Positions 5,457 through 11,811 of a stretch of DNA of 11,824 nucleotides are shown in pieces. The DNA lies in NCBI GenBank assembly GCA_013153105.1, contig JAADFC010000050.1, positions 1-11,824 of the forward strand, written 5' to 3'. The translations under genes and the position numbers were made by a program. The first letter of the stretch is position 1. The number at the start of each line of letters is the position of its first letter. The stretch is from Thermoproteota archaeon. Lineage in GTDB: Archaea > Thermoproteota > Thermoprotei_A > Sulfolobales > Pyrodictiaceae. Under the pieces are notes generated by a model. The model was not told where the DNA came from. It worked only from the letters and a program-made list of their open reading frames with translations, and made no database searches.

Positions 5457-6821
5457 GTGGACACCTTGGAGAAGTTCGACGTCATAGTCGCAGGGCTCGG
5501 GCCCGCTGGGGCGCCCCTGCTCTACCATCTAGCCAAGCGCGGCTTCCGCGTTCTAGGCGTGGACATGCGCGGCTGGGAGGACTTCTGGGGCAAGCCTTGC
5601 GGCGACGCGATAGGCGCCCACCACCCGCGCGAGGCCGGCCTCCCGCCGCTGCCGGGCCGTGTCATAAAGAATGTTGTGCATGGTATCGACATCTACTCTC
5701 CCGGCGAGACCACCCGCTATCGTATACGCGGTGAGGGCTACATAATCGACCGGAGGGCTATGGGCGAGTGGCTTGTCAAGGAGGCCATAGCCAGGGGCGC
5801 GGAGGTGAAGCTTCGAAGCTTCATCCTCGCCCCCATCATCGAGGGCGGCAGGGTTGTGGGCATAAAGGTGCGCGAGGGCGACACGGTGAAGGAGTACCGC
5901 GCCAGCGTGGTTGTGGAGGCGACAGGGTTCTCGAGGGTTATACGGAAGAAGCTGCCGCGCGGCTGGCCCGTAGCCGAGGATATCGAGCCCACGGACACCA
6001 ATATCGCTTACAGGGAGATAATAGCCTATGAGGACTATGAGGTTGAGGAGCCAGATATAATAAGGATATACATAGACCAGGAGATTGCGCCTGGCGGGTA
6101 CTGGTGGTACTTCCCCGAGTCTAAGACGAAGGTTAACGCGGGACTCGGCGTCCAGGGTGGCCGGGGGCACCCGAGCCCGACTAGCTTGTACAGGAAGCTT
6201 GTCTCGAGACACCCCTTGTTCCAGAAGAGGTTCCACGTCGAGAACGCTGCTGGCGCGCCGCTCCCCACTAGGAGGCCATCAGACACCATGGTCGGACCTG
6301 GCGTGATTGTTATAGGCGATGCAGGCTACACTGTCAACCCCCTCCACGGCGGCGGCATGGGGTACGCCTTCCGCGCCGCCTTCTTCGCTGCGAACGCGTT
6401 CGAGGAAGCCTACAATGCTGGCCGCTTTGACGAGGCCGCCCTGTGGAGCTTGAATAAGGCGTATATGAACGCTATAGGCGCACGGCAGGCTGCGCTGGAC
6501 GTGTTCCGGATATTCCTCCAGAGCCTGCCGAACGAGGATATAAGGTACGGCATGGAGAAGCGGCTTATACCCGAGCAGGACGTCTACTACACGAGCACCG
6601 AGGGTGAAATCAAGATATCCATACTGGAGAAGGCCGGCATCATACTCCGAGGCCTGGGGCGGCCCAGCCTGCTCTCGAAGCTCCGCATCGTGGCCGAGTA
6701 CATGAAGAAGGTTAGGGAGCACTACCGCGGCTACCCGGACACCCCCCAGGGCCTGGAGCCGTGGAGAGCACGCCTAAGGAGCCTCTACAGCGAGTACCGC
6801 GCCGCGCTGGCCTCCAGGTAG
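5457..6821 (+). CDS. Geranylgeranyl reductase family flavoprotein
   Basis: This 454-residue FAD-dependent oxidoreductase probably saturates the geranylgeranyl chains of archaeal ether lipids at the membrane surface. The N-terminal Rossmann motif is VIVAGLGPAGAP (about 9-20) with Asp36 ending the second strand. GKPCGDAIG (about 45-53) is the Cys-containing block of the family, GGYWWYFP (213-220) is the substrate-pocket YxWxFP motif, and IGDAGYTVNPLHGGGMGYAF (from 286) is the second flavin-binding motif. Length is usual for digeranylgeranylglycerophospholipid reductases. I prefer GTG 5457; TTG 5448 in the same frame adds three residues. There is no strong SD, only GGGGGAT abutting the start. 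It leads a probable operon with the zinc-finger gene 16 bases downstream and the PfkB kinase. It could act on another prenyl substrate, as archaea often have several paralogues. Confidence 0.92.
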   Translation: MDTLEKFDVIVAGLGPAGAPLLYHLAKRGFRVLGVDMRGWEDFWGKPCGDAIGAHHPREAGLPPLPGRVIKNVVHGIDIYSPGETTRYRIRGEGYIIDRRAMGEWLVKEAIARGAEVKLRSFILAPIIEGGRVVGIKVREGDTVKEYRASVVVEATGFSRVIRKKLPRGWPVAEDIEPTDTNIAYREIIAYEDYEVEEPDIIRIYIDQEIAPGGYWWYFPESKTKVNAGLGVQGGRGHPSPTSLYRKLVSRHPLFQKRFHVENAAGAPLPTRRPSDTMVGPGVIVIGDAGYTVNPLHGGGMGYAFRAAFFAANAFEEAYNAGRFDEAALWSLNKAYMNAIGARQAALDVFRIFLQSLPNEDIRYGMEKRLIPEQDVYYTSTEGEIKISILEKAGIILRGLGRPSLLSKLRIVAEYMKKVREHYRGYPDTPQGLEPWRARLRSLYSEYRAALASR

Positions 6822-6837
6822 CCGCGAGGATGATCGC

Positions 6838-7101
6838 ATGGCGCTCCAGTGGGAGCCGCAGTGGGAGGAGGTGGTCGTAGAGTACCGCGGTATCAGGCTG
6901 AAGGCTCTGCGCGACCGCGTGACCGGAGTCTACGCGTGCCCCATCTGCGGGCTCGGCGAGCGGGCAACCTACCTCTTCACAGTCAAGGACTACGTGTTCC
7001 ACATCTACTCTCATGCTCGGCGCTTCGAGGCTCAGCGGATAGCAGTGGAGCGCGCTGGAGAGGAGGGCGAGGAGGAGGGTGAGCCGGAGGAAGAGGAGTA
7101 G
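6838..7101 (+). CDS. Small C2H2-type zinc-finger protein, acidic tail
   Basis: This 87-residue protein has a single candidate zinc site, CPIC (Cys34, Cys37) followed by HIYSH (His55, His59), giving C-x2-C-x17-H-x3-H. The sequence before it, EVVVEYRGIRLKALRDRVTGVYACP, looks like a beta-strand lead-in. The last 17 residues are almost all Glu and Gly and are probably disordered. Such small proteins occur in crenarchaea and may bind nucleic acid or protein; no function is established to my knowledge. The ATG lies 16 bases after the reductase stop, with GAGG about nine bases before it. It overlaps the start of the kinase gene by 23 bases, which suggests translational coupling. Confidence 0.75.
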   Translation: MALQWEPQWEEVVVEYRGIRLKALRDRVTGVYACPICGLGERATYLFTVKDYVFHIYSHARRFEAQRIAVERAGEEGEEEGEPEEEE

Positions 7102-7891
7102 CCCCGTTCCGCGCCTCGCAGTTTTCTCGGCGGAAACCCTGGACCTTATCAGGGGCGCAGTGCAGCCTGGGGGCCCCGCCTTCTATGCTGGGCAAGGCTT
7201 CCGGCTCCTGGGCCTAGGCGTCGAAGTTGTCCCGGGCGCCGCCGGCTGCCGCGCAGTATTCAAGCACGAGGAGGAGGGTGATGTGAGGAGCAGCGTTCTA
7301 GTCGAGCCTCCCCGGCGGTGCAGGCTCAGGCTCCCCGAGGCTGACGCCGCCCTGGTGTCCCCGGTGGCGTGCGAGGTCTCCTTCGAGGACGCCGCCGTGG
7401 TCTCGCGTGTCTACCCACTCGTGGCCGTGGACATGCAGGGCTTCCTCCGCAGCTGTCATAGGGGGCGGCTGGAGGCGCTCCGCTATCCCCCGCCTATGCT
7501 CGATGGTGTAGACGCTGTCAAGCTAAGCCTCGAGGATGCCGGCGACGTGCTGGCGGCGCAGCGGCTGCTTGGCGGCAGGCTGCACGTCATGGCTACACTC
7601 GGCTCCGCCGGGCTTGTCGGCTGGGACCCTGCTCTGGGCTGCTACCTCTGCACGCCCCCTCGCGTGGAGGCTGAGAGCACGGTTGGGGCGGGCGACATGT
7701 TCACCGCCTTCTACATCTACGCGAGGCTCCGGGGAGCCGGCCGGGTCGAAGCAGCCTGCAGGGCCTCTACCATGACCGCAGAGGCGCTGGCGGCTAGGAG
7801 CGGCGTTGAGCCGCCAAAGCAGGGGGCGAGACTGAGGCTCCTACCAGACTGCGGCGGCGGCTTCGGCCTCGCGGTCGCCTCCCCCGCCTAG
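7079..7891 (+). CDS. PfkB/ribokinase-family sugar kinase
   Basis: This 270-residue protein belongs to the PfkB superfamily, which phosphorylates sugars, nucleosides or related alcohols with ATP. The N-terminal PGGPAFYAGQGFRLLGLG (about 31-48) matches the family's GG..N/A substrate-side block. MATLGSAGLVGW is the strand and turn before the ATP site. ESTVGAGDMFTAFY is the PfkB signature, with GAGD as the anion hole and Asp206 as catalytic base. It is slightly shorter than typical (about 300), and the lid region is compact; the substrate cannot be read from the sequence. The GTG start overlaps the zinc-finger gene, and GGAGGG (7062-7067) lies 11 bases before it. The first residues, SRRKRSS, are very basic. 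Its 3' end overlaps the opposing thioredoxin-fold gene by 51 bases. Confidence 0.85.
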   Translation: MSRRKRSSPVPRLAVFSAETLDLIRGAVQPGGPAFYAGQGFRLLGLGVEVVPGAAGCRAVFKHEEEGDVRSSVLVEPPRRCRLRLPEADAALVSPVACEVSFEDAAVVSRVYPLVAVDMQGFLRSCHRGRLEALRYPPPMLDGVDAVKLSLEDAGDVLAAQRLLGGRLHVMATLGSAGLVGWDPALGCYLCTPPRVEAESTVGAGDMFTAFYIYARLRGAGRVEAACRASTMTAEALAARSGVEPPKQGARLRLLPDCGGGFGLAVASPA

Positions 7892-8257
7892 GGGCAGGGG
7901 GGCCCCGGGCTCGCGGGGCTCACTACCCAGGAGGGCTACGACGGCCTCAACTATCTCCTCTACCGTAGGGGGCCTCCCTCTGGCCAGGAGACGGCCGTTG
8001 ACGTAGACGGCCGGTGTCGTCTCGAACATGTGGCCGGAGCCCCAGTAGACTATGCTCGGGGCCACTATCACGTCTACACCGTACTCCTCGCGGAGCCTGC
8101 GCGCCGCCTCGCGCGCGTTGGCTATGGCCTCCTCTGTGTCCGGGTCGAGGGAGCCGTAGATGGTTATCTCCGCGTCTATGGGCGTGGGCTCCAGGTCCAG
8201 GTTTAGGGCAGCGTCTACGCCTACCGTGTGGAAGCCCCCGCTCAGGGCTGCGGACAC
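7841..8257 (-). CDS. Thioredoxin-fold protein lacking redox cysteines
   Basis: This 138-residue protein looks like a thioredoxin/glutaredoxin fold: strand AEITIYG (about 29-35), a long helix DTEEAIANAREAARRLREEYG, strand VDVIVAPSIV, then TTPAVYVNGRLLARGRPPTVEEIVEAVVALL (80-110), where Pro82 matches the cis-Pro loop of the family. The CxxC site is replaced by SLDPDT, and the chain has no cysteine at all, so it cannot be a dithiol oxidoreductase; a binding or scaffold role is more likely. The last 20 residues are low-complexity (GGGG, AEAAAA). I chose GTG 8257 because GGGGGTG lies five bases before it; the open frame extends to 8437, but that part is Pro/Gly-rich and unlike protein. Its 3' end overlaps the kinase gene by 51 bases. 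Confidence 0.65.
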   Translation of the reverse strand: MSAALSGGFHTVGVDAALNLDLEPTPIDAEITIYGSLDPDTEEAIANAREAARRLREEYGVDVIVAPSIVYWGSGHMFETTPAVYVNGRLLARGRPPTVEEIVEAVVALLGSEPREPGAPLPLGGGGDREAEAAAAVW

Positions 8258-8297
8258 GGAGACACCCCCGACCGGAAGTATCCAGTGGACGGTGGCG

Positions 8298-8323
8298 CCC
8301 CTCCCCCCAAAACCCCCGGGCCC
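8298..8323 (-). promoter_or_regulatory. G-quadruplex motif in divergent spacer
   Basis: On the minus strand the run reads GGG-ccc-GGGGG-tttt-GGGGGG-a-GGGG: four G-tracts of three or more with loops of 3, 4 and 1 bases. This fits the standard intramolecular quadruplex pattern. It lies 41-66 bases before the thioredoxin-fold gene's start, upstream of a weak TATA-like GGATACTTCC (8274-8283), so it would be in promoter DNA and not in the mRNA. Confidence 0.5.
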
Positions 8324-8354
8324 GCGTAACCCGCCACACCAAAGCCGCGGAAAC

Positions 8355-8380
8355 GCAGGCGGGGAAGGCAGGCGGGGAAG
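8355..8380. repeat. Two perfect tandem copies of a 13-bp unit
   Basis: The unit GCAGGCGGGGAAG occurs at 8355-8367 and again at 8368-8380 with no mismatch. It sits in the 239-base spacer between the divergent thioredoxin-fold and small helical genes. The rest of that spacer holds the G-quadruplex motif and a weak plus-strand TATA-like GGAATACT (8441-8448), and I see no gene in it. The repeat could be a regulator site or simple replication slippage. Confidence 0.6.
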
Positions 8381-8496
8381 ACGGGAGCCGACGGTAGTAC
8401 TCTGGGGCGCGCAGCATACTAGAGCGGCAAGCTCCACTCCGGAATACTCTCCGGGTATGCGGCGTGGAAAGCCGTGGGGGGCGCTGGGTAAACCCT

Positions 8497-8706
8497 ATGG
8501 TTGAGAAGGCGTTCGAGCAGGCGCTCAGCCTACTCCTCGAGCGGAGCAGCGAGTGGAACAGTGTCCTCGAGGCCTACTGGCTGCTCAGAAGGAACGAGGA
8601 CCGCGTTGGGTTCCCCTTCACGTACAACATGGTTGAGCAGCTGGTGGAGGAGGCTAAGCGTCTAATGGCGGCGCGGCGCGGCGCCGTCGCCGCAGCCGAG
8701 GCCTAG
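8497..8706 (+). CDS. Small helical protein of unknown function
   Basis: I do not recognise this 69-residue protein. It reads as three amphipathic helices: VEKAFEQALSLLLERSSEWNSVLEAYWLLRR, then a turn with DRVGFPFTY, then NMVEQLVEEAKRLMAARRG and an Ala-rich tail. It has no cysteine, signal peptide or membrane segment. The patterned hydrophobic positions and biased third bases favour a real gene. ATG 8497 is chosen; GTG 8464 in the same frame adds eleven residues (ESRGGRWVNP) that do not look structured, and there is no good SD for either. A T5 run (8730-8734) 24 bases after the stop could end its transcript. It might be co-regulated with glyA downstream, but that gene appears to have its own promoter. 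Confidence 0.6.
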   Translation: MVEKAFEQALSLLLERSSEWNSVLEAYWLLRRNEDRVGFPFTYNMVEQLVEEAKRLMAARRGAVAAAEA

Positions 8707-8728
8707 CGGGCCCCTTGGGCTGTCCCCG

Positions 8729-8736
8729 CTTTTTAG
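8729..8736 (+). promoter_or_regulatory. TATA-like box of glyA; T5 run may also terminate the upstream gene
   Basis: CTTTTTAG is the only A/T-rich octamer between the small helical gene and glyA. A transcription start about 26 bases on falls at about 8758, right at ATG 8759. The same T5 is among the longest T-runs in this G+C-rich window, so it could also serve as a U-rich archaeal terminator for the upstream gene. Confidence 0.45.
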
Positions 8737-8758
8737 CTCCTGGAGCCGTGGAGGGTAC

Positions 8759-8794
8759 ATGGTGGCTCTGCTGTGGGCTACTGGGAGGATGTGA
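8759..8794 (+). CDS. Possible 11-codon leaderless upstream ORF coupled to glyA
   Basis: ATG 8759 opens an 11-codon frame, [11 protein letters not shown], that ends in TGA at 8792-8794. Its last base is the first base of ATG 8794 (TGATG). ATG 8759 lies where the TATA-like box predicts the transcript to begin, so it could be translated leaderless. The SD GGGAGG for ATG 8794 lies inside this frame, so translation of the mini-ORF could open or block it. There is no homology evidence; this is a positional argument only. Confidence 0.25.
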   Translation: MVALLWATGRM

Positions 8795-10086
8795 TGGGTG
8801 GCCTCCCGCCGGAGGCCGCTGAGGTGCTGCGCTTCACGCTAATGCACAACCGGTGGCGCCGTTTCGAGACCATTAACCTGATAGCAAGCGAGAATGTTAT
8901 GAGCCCGCTTGCGGAGGCGGCCTATGTTAGCGATATGATGCACCGGTACGCGGAGGGTAAACCGTTCAAGCGCTACTACCAGGGTACCCGGTATGTTGAC
9001 GAGGTCGAGGTGAGGGCTGCCAGGCTGCTGGGCGAGCTGCTGGGGGCCGAGGTTGACCCGCGCCCGATAAGCGGGACGACCGCGAACGCCTCCGTATTCC
9101 GCGTACTCGCCCCCTGCAACTCCAAGGCGCTCATAGCGCCGGTTCAGGCTGGCGCACATGTGAGCCACACTAAGTTCGGGACTCTCGGCGCCCTCTGCAT
9201 CGAGCATATAGAGATGCCCTACGACGCTGAGAACATGAACGTAGACGTCGACCGCGCGGTGAAGATGATAGAAGAGGTTCGGCCGAGCTTCGTGGTGCTA
9301 GGGGGGAGCGTCTACCTGTTCCCCCACCCGGTCCGCGAGATAGCCGAGGCCGCGCACGCTGTGGGAGCCAGAGTTGTCTACGACGCTGCACACGTCCTGG
9401 GCCTCATAGTGGGTAAGCGGTGGCGCAACCCGCTGGACCACGGGGCAGATGTAATGACCGCCTCAACCCACAAGACCTTCCCGGGGCCGCAGGGGGGAAT
9501 CGTAGCGTCCAGGGACAGGGAGCTCTTCAAGCGTATAGGGAGGGCCATATTCCCCTACTTCGTGAGCAACCATCACCTCCATAGGCTCCCCGCGCTGGCT
9601 GTGACAGCCGCCGAGATGAAATACTATGGAGAGGCCTATGCCGACCAGGTTGTGCGCAACGCTAAGGCCTTGGCCGAGGCGCTGGCGGCTGAGGGCTTCC
9701 GTGTCCTGGGCGAACACCTGGGGTATACGCGCAGCCACCAAGTGGTCGTGGATGTCCGGCCCCAGGGGGGAGGGGCGAAGGCTGCGACGCTCCTAGAGGA
9801 GGCCAACATAATTACGAACAAGAACCTGCTGCCCTACGACCCGCCCGACGCGATAAAGGACCCCAGCGGGCTCAGGCTGGGCGTCCAGGAGATGACAAGG
9901 TTCGGCATGAAGGAGGACAACATGAGGGACATAGCCAGGTTCATGAAGAGAGTGCTCATAGACCGTGAGGACCCGAAGAGGGTGGCGAGGGAAGTCACGG
10001 AGTATAGGAGGGAGTACGTGGAGGTACGCTACACATTCGACATAGAGCCGCCGTTGAAGGATGGTGTGCTACGCCTGCTCTTCTAG
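8794..10086 (+). CDS. glyA: Serine hydroxymethyltransferase
   Basis: This roughly 430-residue PLP enzyme interconverts serine and glycine, passing a one-carbon unit to a pterin, in archaea often a methanopterin-type cofactor and not folate. Seen here: INLIASEN near the N-terminus, [13 protein letters not shown] (quinonoid and substrate pocket), the PLP face [20 protein letters not shown], and the Schiff-base lysine in [14 protein letters not shown] (Lys227). The C-terminal [14 protein letters not shown] is the usual substrate-carboxylate Arg block. Length is normal for the family. I favour ATG 8794, with GGGAGG five bases before it; GTG 8773 in the same frame adds seven residues and has only GGTGG upstream. 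It appears monocistronic, with a TATA-like box at 8729-8736 and a 226-base spacer after it. Confidence 0.96.
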   Translation: MGGLPPEAAEVLRFTLMHNRWRRFETINLIASENVMSPLAEAAYVSDMMHRYAEGKPFKRYYQGTRYVDEVEVRAARLLGELLGAEVDPRPISGTTANASVFRVLAPCNSKALIAPVQAGAHVSHTKFGTLGALCIEHIEMPYDAENMNVDVDRAVKMIEEVRPSFVVLGGSVYLFPHPVREIAEAAHAVGARVVYDAAHVLGLIVGKRWRNPLDHGADVMTASTHKTFPGPQGGIVASRDRELFKRIGRAIFPYFVSNHHLHRLPALAVTAAEMKYYGEAYADQVVRNAKALAEALAAEGFRVLGEHLGYTRSHQVVVDVRPQGGGAKAATLLEEANIITNKNLLPYDPPDAIKDPSGLRLGVQEMTRFGMKEDNMRDIARFMKRVLIDREDPKRVAREVTEYRREYVEVRYTFDIEPPLKDGVLRLLF

Positions 10087-10170
10087 CCTCTCCCCGAGGA
10101 CGCCATTCCTGATCCGGGAGGCCTTCACCCTTAGGAGCTGCGGTGCGGAGGGCAAGTCCCCGCCCTTCAT

Positions 10171-10200
10171 CCGGGGGCCCCGTGCCGCGGGGCCGTCCGG
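10171..10200. other. Strong hairpin in the spacer after glyA
   Basis: GGCCCCG (10176-10182) pairs with CGGGGCC (10188-10194), and an outer CCGG (10171-10174) pairs with CCGG (10197-10200) across a small internal loop, giving 11 Watson-Crick pairs in 30 bases. It lies 85 bases after the glyA stop and about 40 before the next TATA-like box. There is no T-run after it, so it is not a classical intrinsic terminator; it could be a 3' end structure of the glyA transcript. The rest of 10087-10312 shows no gene. Confidence 0.4.
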
Positions 10201-10240
10201 GGGGCGGCGCGCCGGGAGCCGGGCTGCACAGGCTGGGGGT

Positions 10241-10248
10241 TCTATAGG
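10241..10248 (+). promoter_or_regulatory. TATA-like box before the CinA-like gene
   Basis: TCTATAGG is the best TATA candidate in the spacer and predicts transcription from about 10270, leaving a leader of about 40 bases before the GTG at 10313. It is a weak match and assigned by position. Confidence 0.35.
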
Positions 10249-10312
10249 CTCGCCTCACTTAGCCGCCGGCTGCCTCGGCAGTGGGGCACTGCGCGCGTGG
10301 GAAGCGTTGGAG

Positions 10313-11113
10313 GTGGCCGCCGCCCTGTACCGGCCTAGGGCGTGGATACTCACTATAGGCAATGAGCTCCTTGTTGGGAGGATAGTTAATACTAACGCAT
10401 CCTGGCTTGCCGAGAGGTTGACCCTGCTGGGGGCGGTGGTTAGGAGGATAGTGACTGTCGCCGACGACCTTGACGATATAGCGCAGTCGTTCCGTGAGGC
10501 TGCAGCCGCGGCTGATATAGTTGTCTCAACCGGCGGCCTGGGGCCCACCGACGACGACATGACCATGGAGGGTCTCGCGCTGGCTGCGGGTAGGCCCCTC
10601 GTGCTGCACCCGGAGGCGCTCCGCATGGTTGAGAGGTTCTACCGGGCCAGGGGCTACGGCCTTACACGTGAACGTGTGAAGATGGCCTGGCTGCCGGCGG
10701 GCGCGCGGCCGATACCGAACCCGGTGGGCGCCGCGCCGGGGGCCCACCTCTGGCTGGGGCGCGCCCAGGTCTTCGCACTGCCGGGCGTGCCGGCTGAGAT
10801 GAAAGCTATGTTTGAAAGCTATGTAGTGGAGGCATTGAAGCCCATTCTGCCGGGGCTCTGTGTTAGGGAGGCCGCGAAAGTGTACCGTGGCATTCCAGAG
10901 TCTAGTCTGGCGCCCCTGCTGCGGAGGGCTGCGAGGGCCTGCAGCGACTGCTATACTAAGAGCCACCCGAAGGGACATGAGGTCAACGAGCCTGTGATAG
11001 AGGTTCGGGTTATGGCTTCGGCGGAGAGCTGCGGGGAGGCCGAGTCCAAGGCTAGGAGGGTGCTGGAGGAGCTGGACAGACTGCTTGAGGAGGCTGGGAG
11101 CGTTGGAGGGTGA
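10313..11113 (+). CDS. CinA-like protein with molybdopterin-binding (MoCF) domain
   Basis: This 266-residue protein matches the archaeal CinA-related family (COG1058 type). The MoCF fold is at the N-terminus: AWILTIGNELLVGRIVNTNASWLAERL, then VSTGGLGPTDDDMT (GGLGPTxDDxT), NPVGAAPGA and FALPGVPAEMKAMF. The C-terminal part, with YRGIPESSLAPLLRRAA, is the family's short helical extension. The bacterial CinA C-terminal nicotinamide-nucleotide deamidase domain is absent. Related MoCF-domain proteins hydrolyse ADP-ribose or FAD, but the archaeal substrate is not settled. The start is uncertain: GTG 10313 or TTG 10307, neither with a good SD; the open frame to 10061 overlaps glyA and is not protein-like. 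It heads a cluster whose next gene starts 11 bases before its stop. Confidence 0.88.
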   Translation: MAAALYRPRAWILTIGNELLVGRIVNTNASWLAERLTLLGAVVRRIVTVADDLDDIAQSFREAAAAADIVVSTGGLGPTDDDMTMEGLALAAGRPLVLHPEALRMVERFYRARGYGLTRERVKMAWLPAGARPIPNPVGAAPGAHLWLGRAQVFALPGVPAEMKAMFESYVVEALKPILPGLCVREAAKVYRGIPESSLAPLLRRAARACSDCYTKSHPKGHEVNEPVIEVRVMASAESCGEAESKARRVLEELDRLLEEAGSVGG

Positions 11114-11315
11114 GACGGGGTTCCGCAGGCTAGCCTTGATCTATAACCTGCTGCTCGTCCCCCTCGCGGCTGTGGGGCTGGCCGCGGTCATTTACACCGC
11201 CAGAGAGGGCGGGGCCGCGCTCTACGCCTCGATAGGCTTTGTGGCCGCGGCGCCGTTCCTGGCGTATCTGGCGACGCTGGCCCTGACCCAGAGGTCCGCG
11301 CGTGACAAGCGATGA
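11103..11315 (+). CDS. Small two-helix membrane protein, unknown function
   Basis: This 70-residue protein has a short polar start (EGETGFRR), a hydrophobic helix LALIYNLLLVPLAAVGLAAVIY (about 9-30), a loop TAREGGAALYA, a second helix (about 41-62) and a basic tail QRSARDKR, so both ends probably face the cytoplasm. I recognise no family. TTG 11103 has GGAGG (11089-11093) nine bases before it and overlaps the CinA-like gene by 11 bases; TTG 11085 is an alternative. Overlap and SD suggest translation coupled to the upstream gene. Confidence 0.65.
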   Translation: MEGETGFRRLALIYNLLLVPLAAVGLAAVIYTAREGGAALYASIGFVAAAPFLAYLATLALTQRSARDKR

Positions 11316-11331
11316 GGGGGGAGCTACGCCG

Positions 11332-11339
11332 ACTATATT
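11332..11339 (+). promoter_or_regulatory. TATA-like box of the MIP18-type gene
   Basis: ACTATATT is a good archaeal TATA match in G+C-rich surroundings. Transcription would start at about 11362, followed closely by GGTGAT (11367-11372), a match to the SD core, and GTG 11380 seven bases on. This supports a separate promoter and the shorter start for the downstream gene. Confidence 0.45.
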
Positions 11340-11379
11340 GACCCTGGGCGGACCCGTCTTTAACGGGGTGATACAAGCC

Positions 11380-11811
11380 GTGGCGGAGAAGGGGGCCCAG
11401 GCAGGCTCCGGGGAATCCAAGGTCGACAAGGAGAAGATAAAGCAGAAGATCATAGAGGCCTTGAAGACCGTCTACGACCCGGAGATACCGGTGAACGTGT
11501 ACGACCTAGGCCTCGTCTACTCGATAGAGGTCACTGATGATCTAAAGGCGAAGATACGGTTGGGCGTCACCGCCCCCGGCTGCCCAGTAACAATGCAGAT
11601 AGCCTACATGGCCGAGGAAGCGGTCCGCCAGCACGTCCCCGAGCTCAAGGACGTCGAGGTGGAGCTAGACCTGGAGACGCCGTGGGATCCCCGGCGTGTC
11701 ACCCCGGAGGGGCGCAAGCTGCTCATGGAACTCTTCGGCTACGATGTTGTCGAGGAGTGGATAAAGAGGTACGAGGAGATGCAGAGGGAACAGGAGGCCC
11801 TGCAGGGTTGA
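11380..11811 (+). CDS. MIP18/DUF59-family Fe-S cluster assembly protein
   Basis: This 143-residue protein has the MIP18 domain: helix KEKIKQKIIEALKTVYDP, then DPEIPVNVYDLGLVYSIEV, strand KAKIRLGVTA, the single conserved Cys in APGCPV, and the helix that follows. The C-terminal TPWDPRRVTPEGRKLLMELFGY is a usual family ending, with an extra charged helix EEWIKRYEEMQREQ. Family members (SufT, PaaD-like, MIP18) help deliver iron-sulfur clusters, often beside an ApbC/Nbp35 ATPase, not seen here. Start choice: GTG 11380 has GGTGAT seven bases before it and a TATA box 41 bases before it. GTG 11302 in the same frame, with SD GAGGT, would add 26 residues and overlap the membrane-protein gene by 14 bases. 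The family assignment does not depend on it. Confidence 0.9.
   Translation: MAEKGAQAGSGESKVDKEKIKQKIIEALKTVYDPEIPVNVYDLGLVYSIEVTDDLKAKIRLGVTAPGCPVTMQIAYMAEEAVRQHVPELKDVEVELDLETPWDPRRVTPEGRKLLMELFGYDVVEEWIKRYEEMQREQEALQG

Noticed and set aside
5553..6236. 227-residue minus-strand ORF within the reductase gene
   Set aside because: No recognisable motif, and the plus frame has the complete flavoprotein motif set.
8014..8504. Plus-strand ORFs running through the thioredoxin-fold gene and its upstream spacer
   Set aside because: Arg/Pro-rich composition typical of shadow frames in G+C-rich DNA; no motifs.
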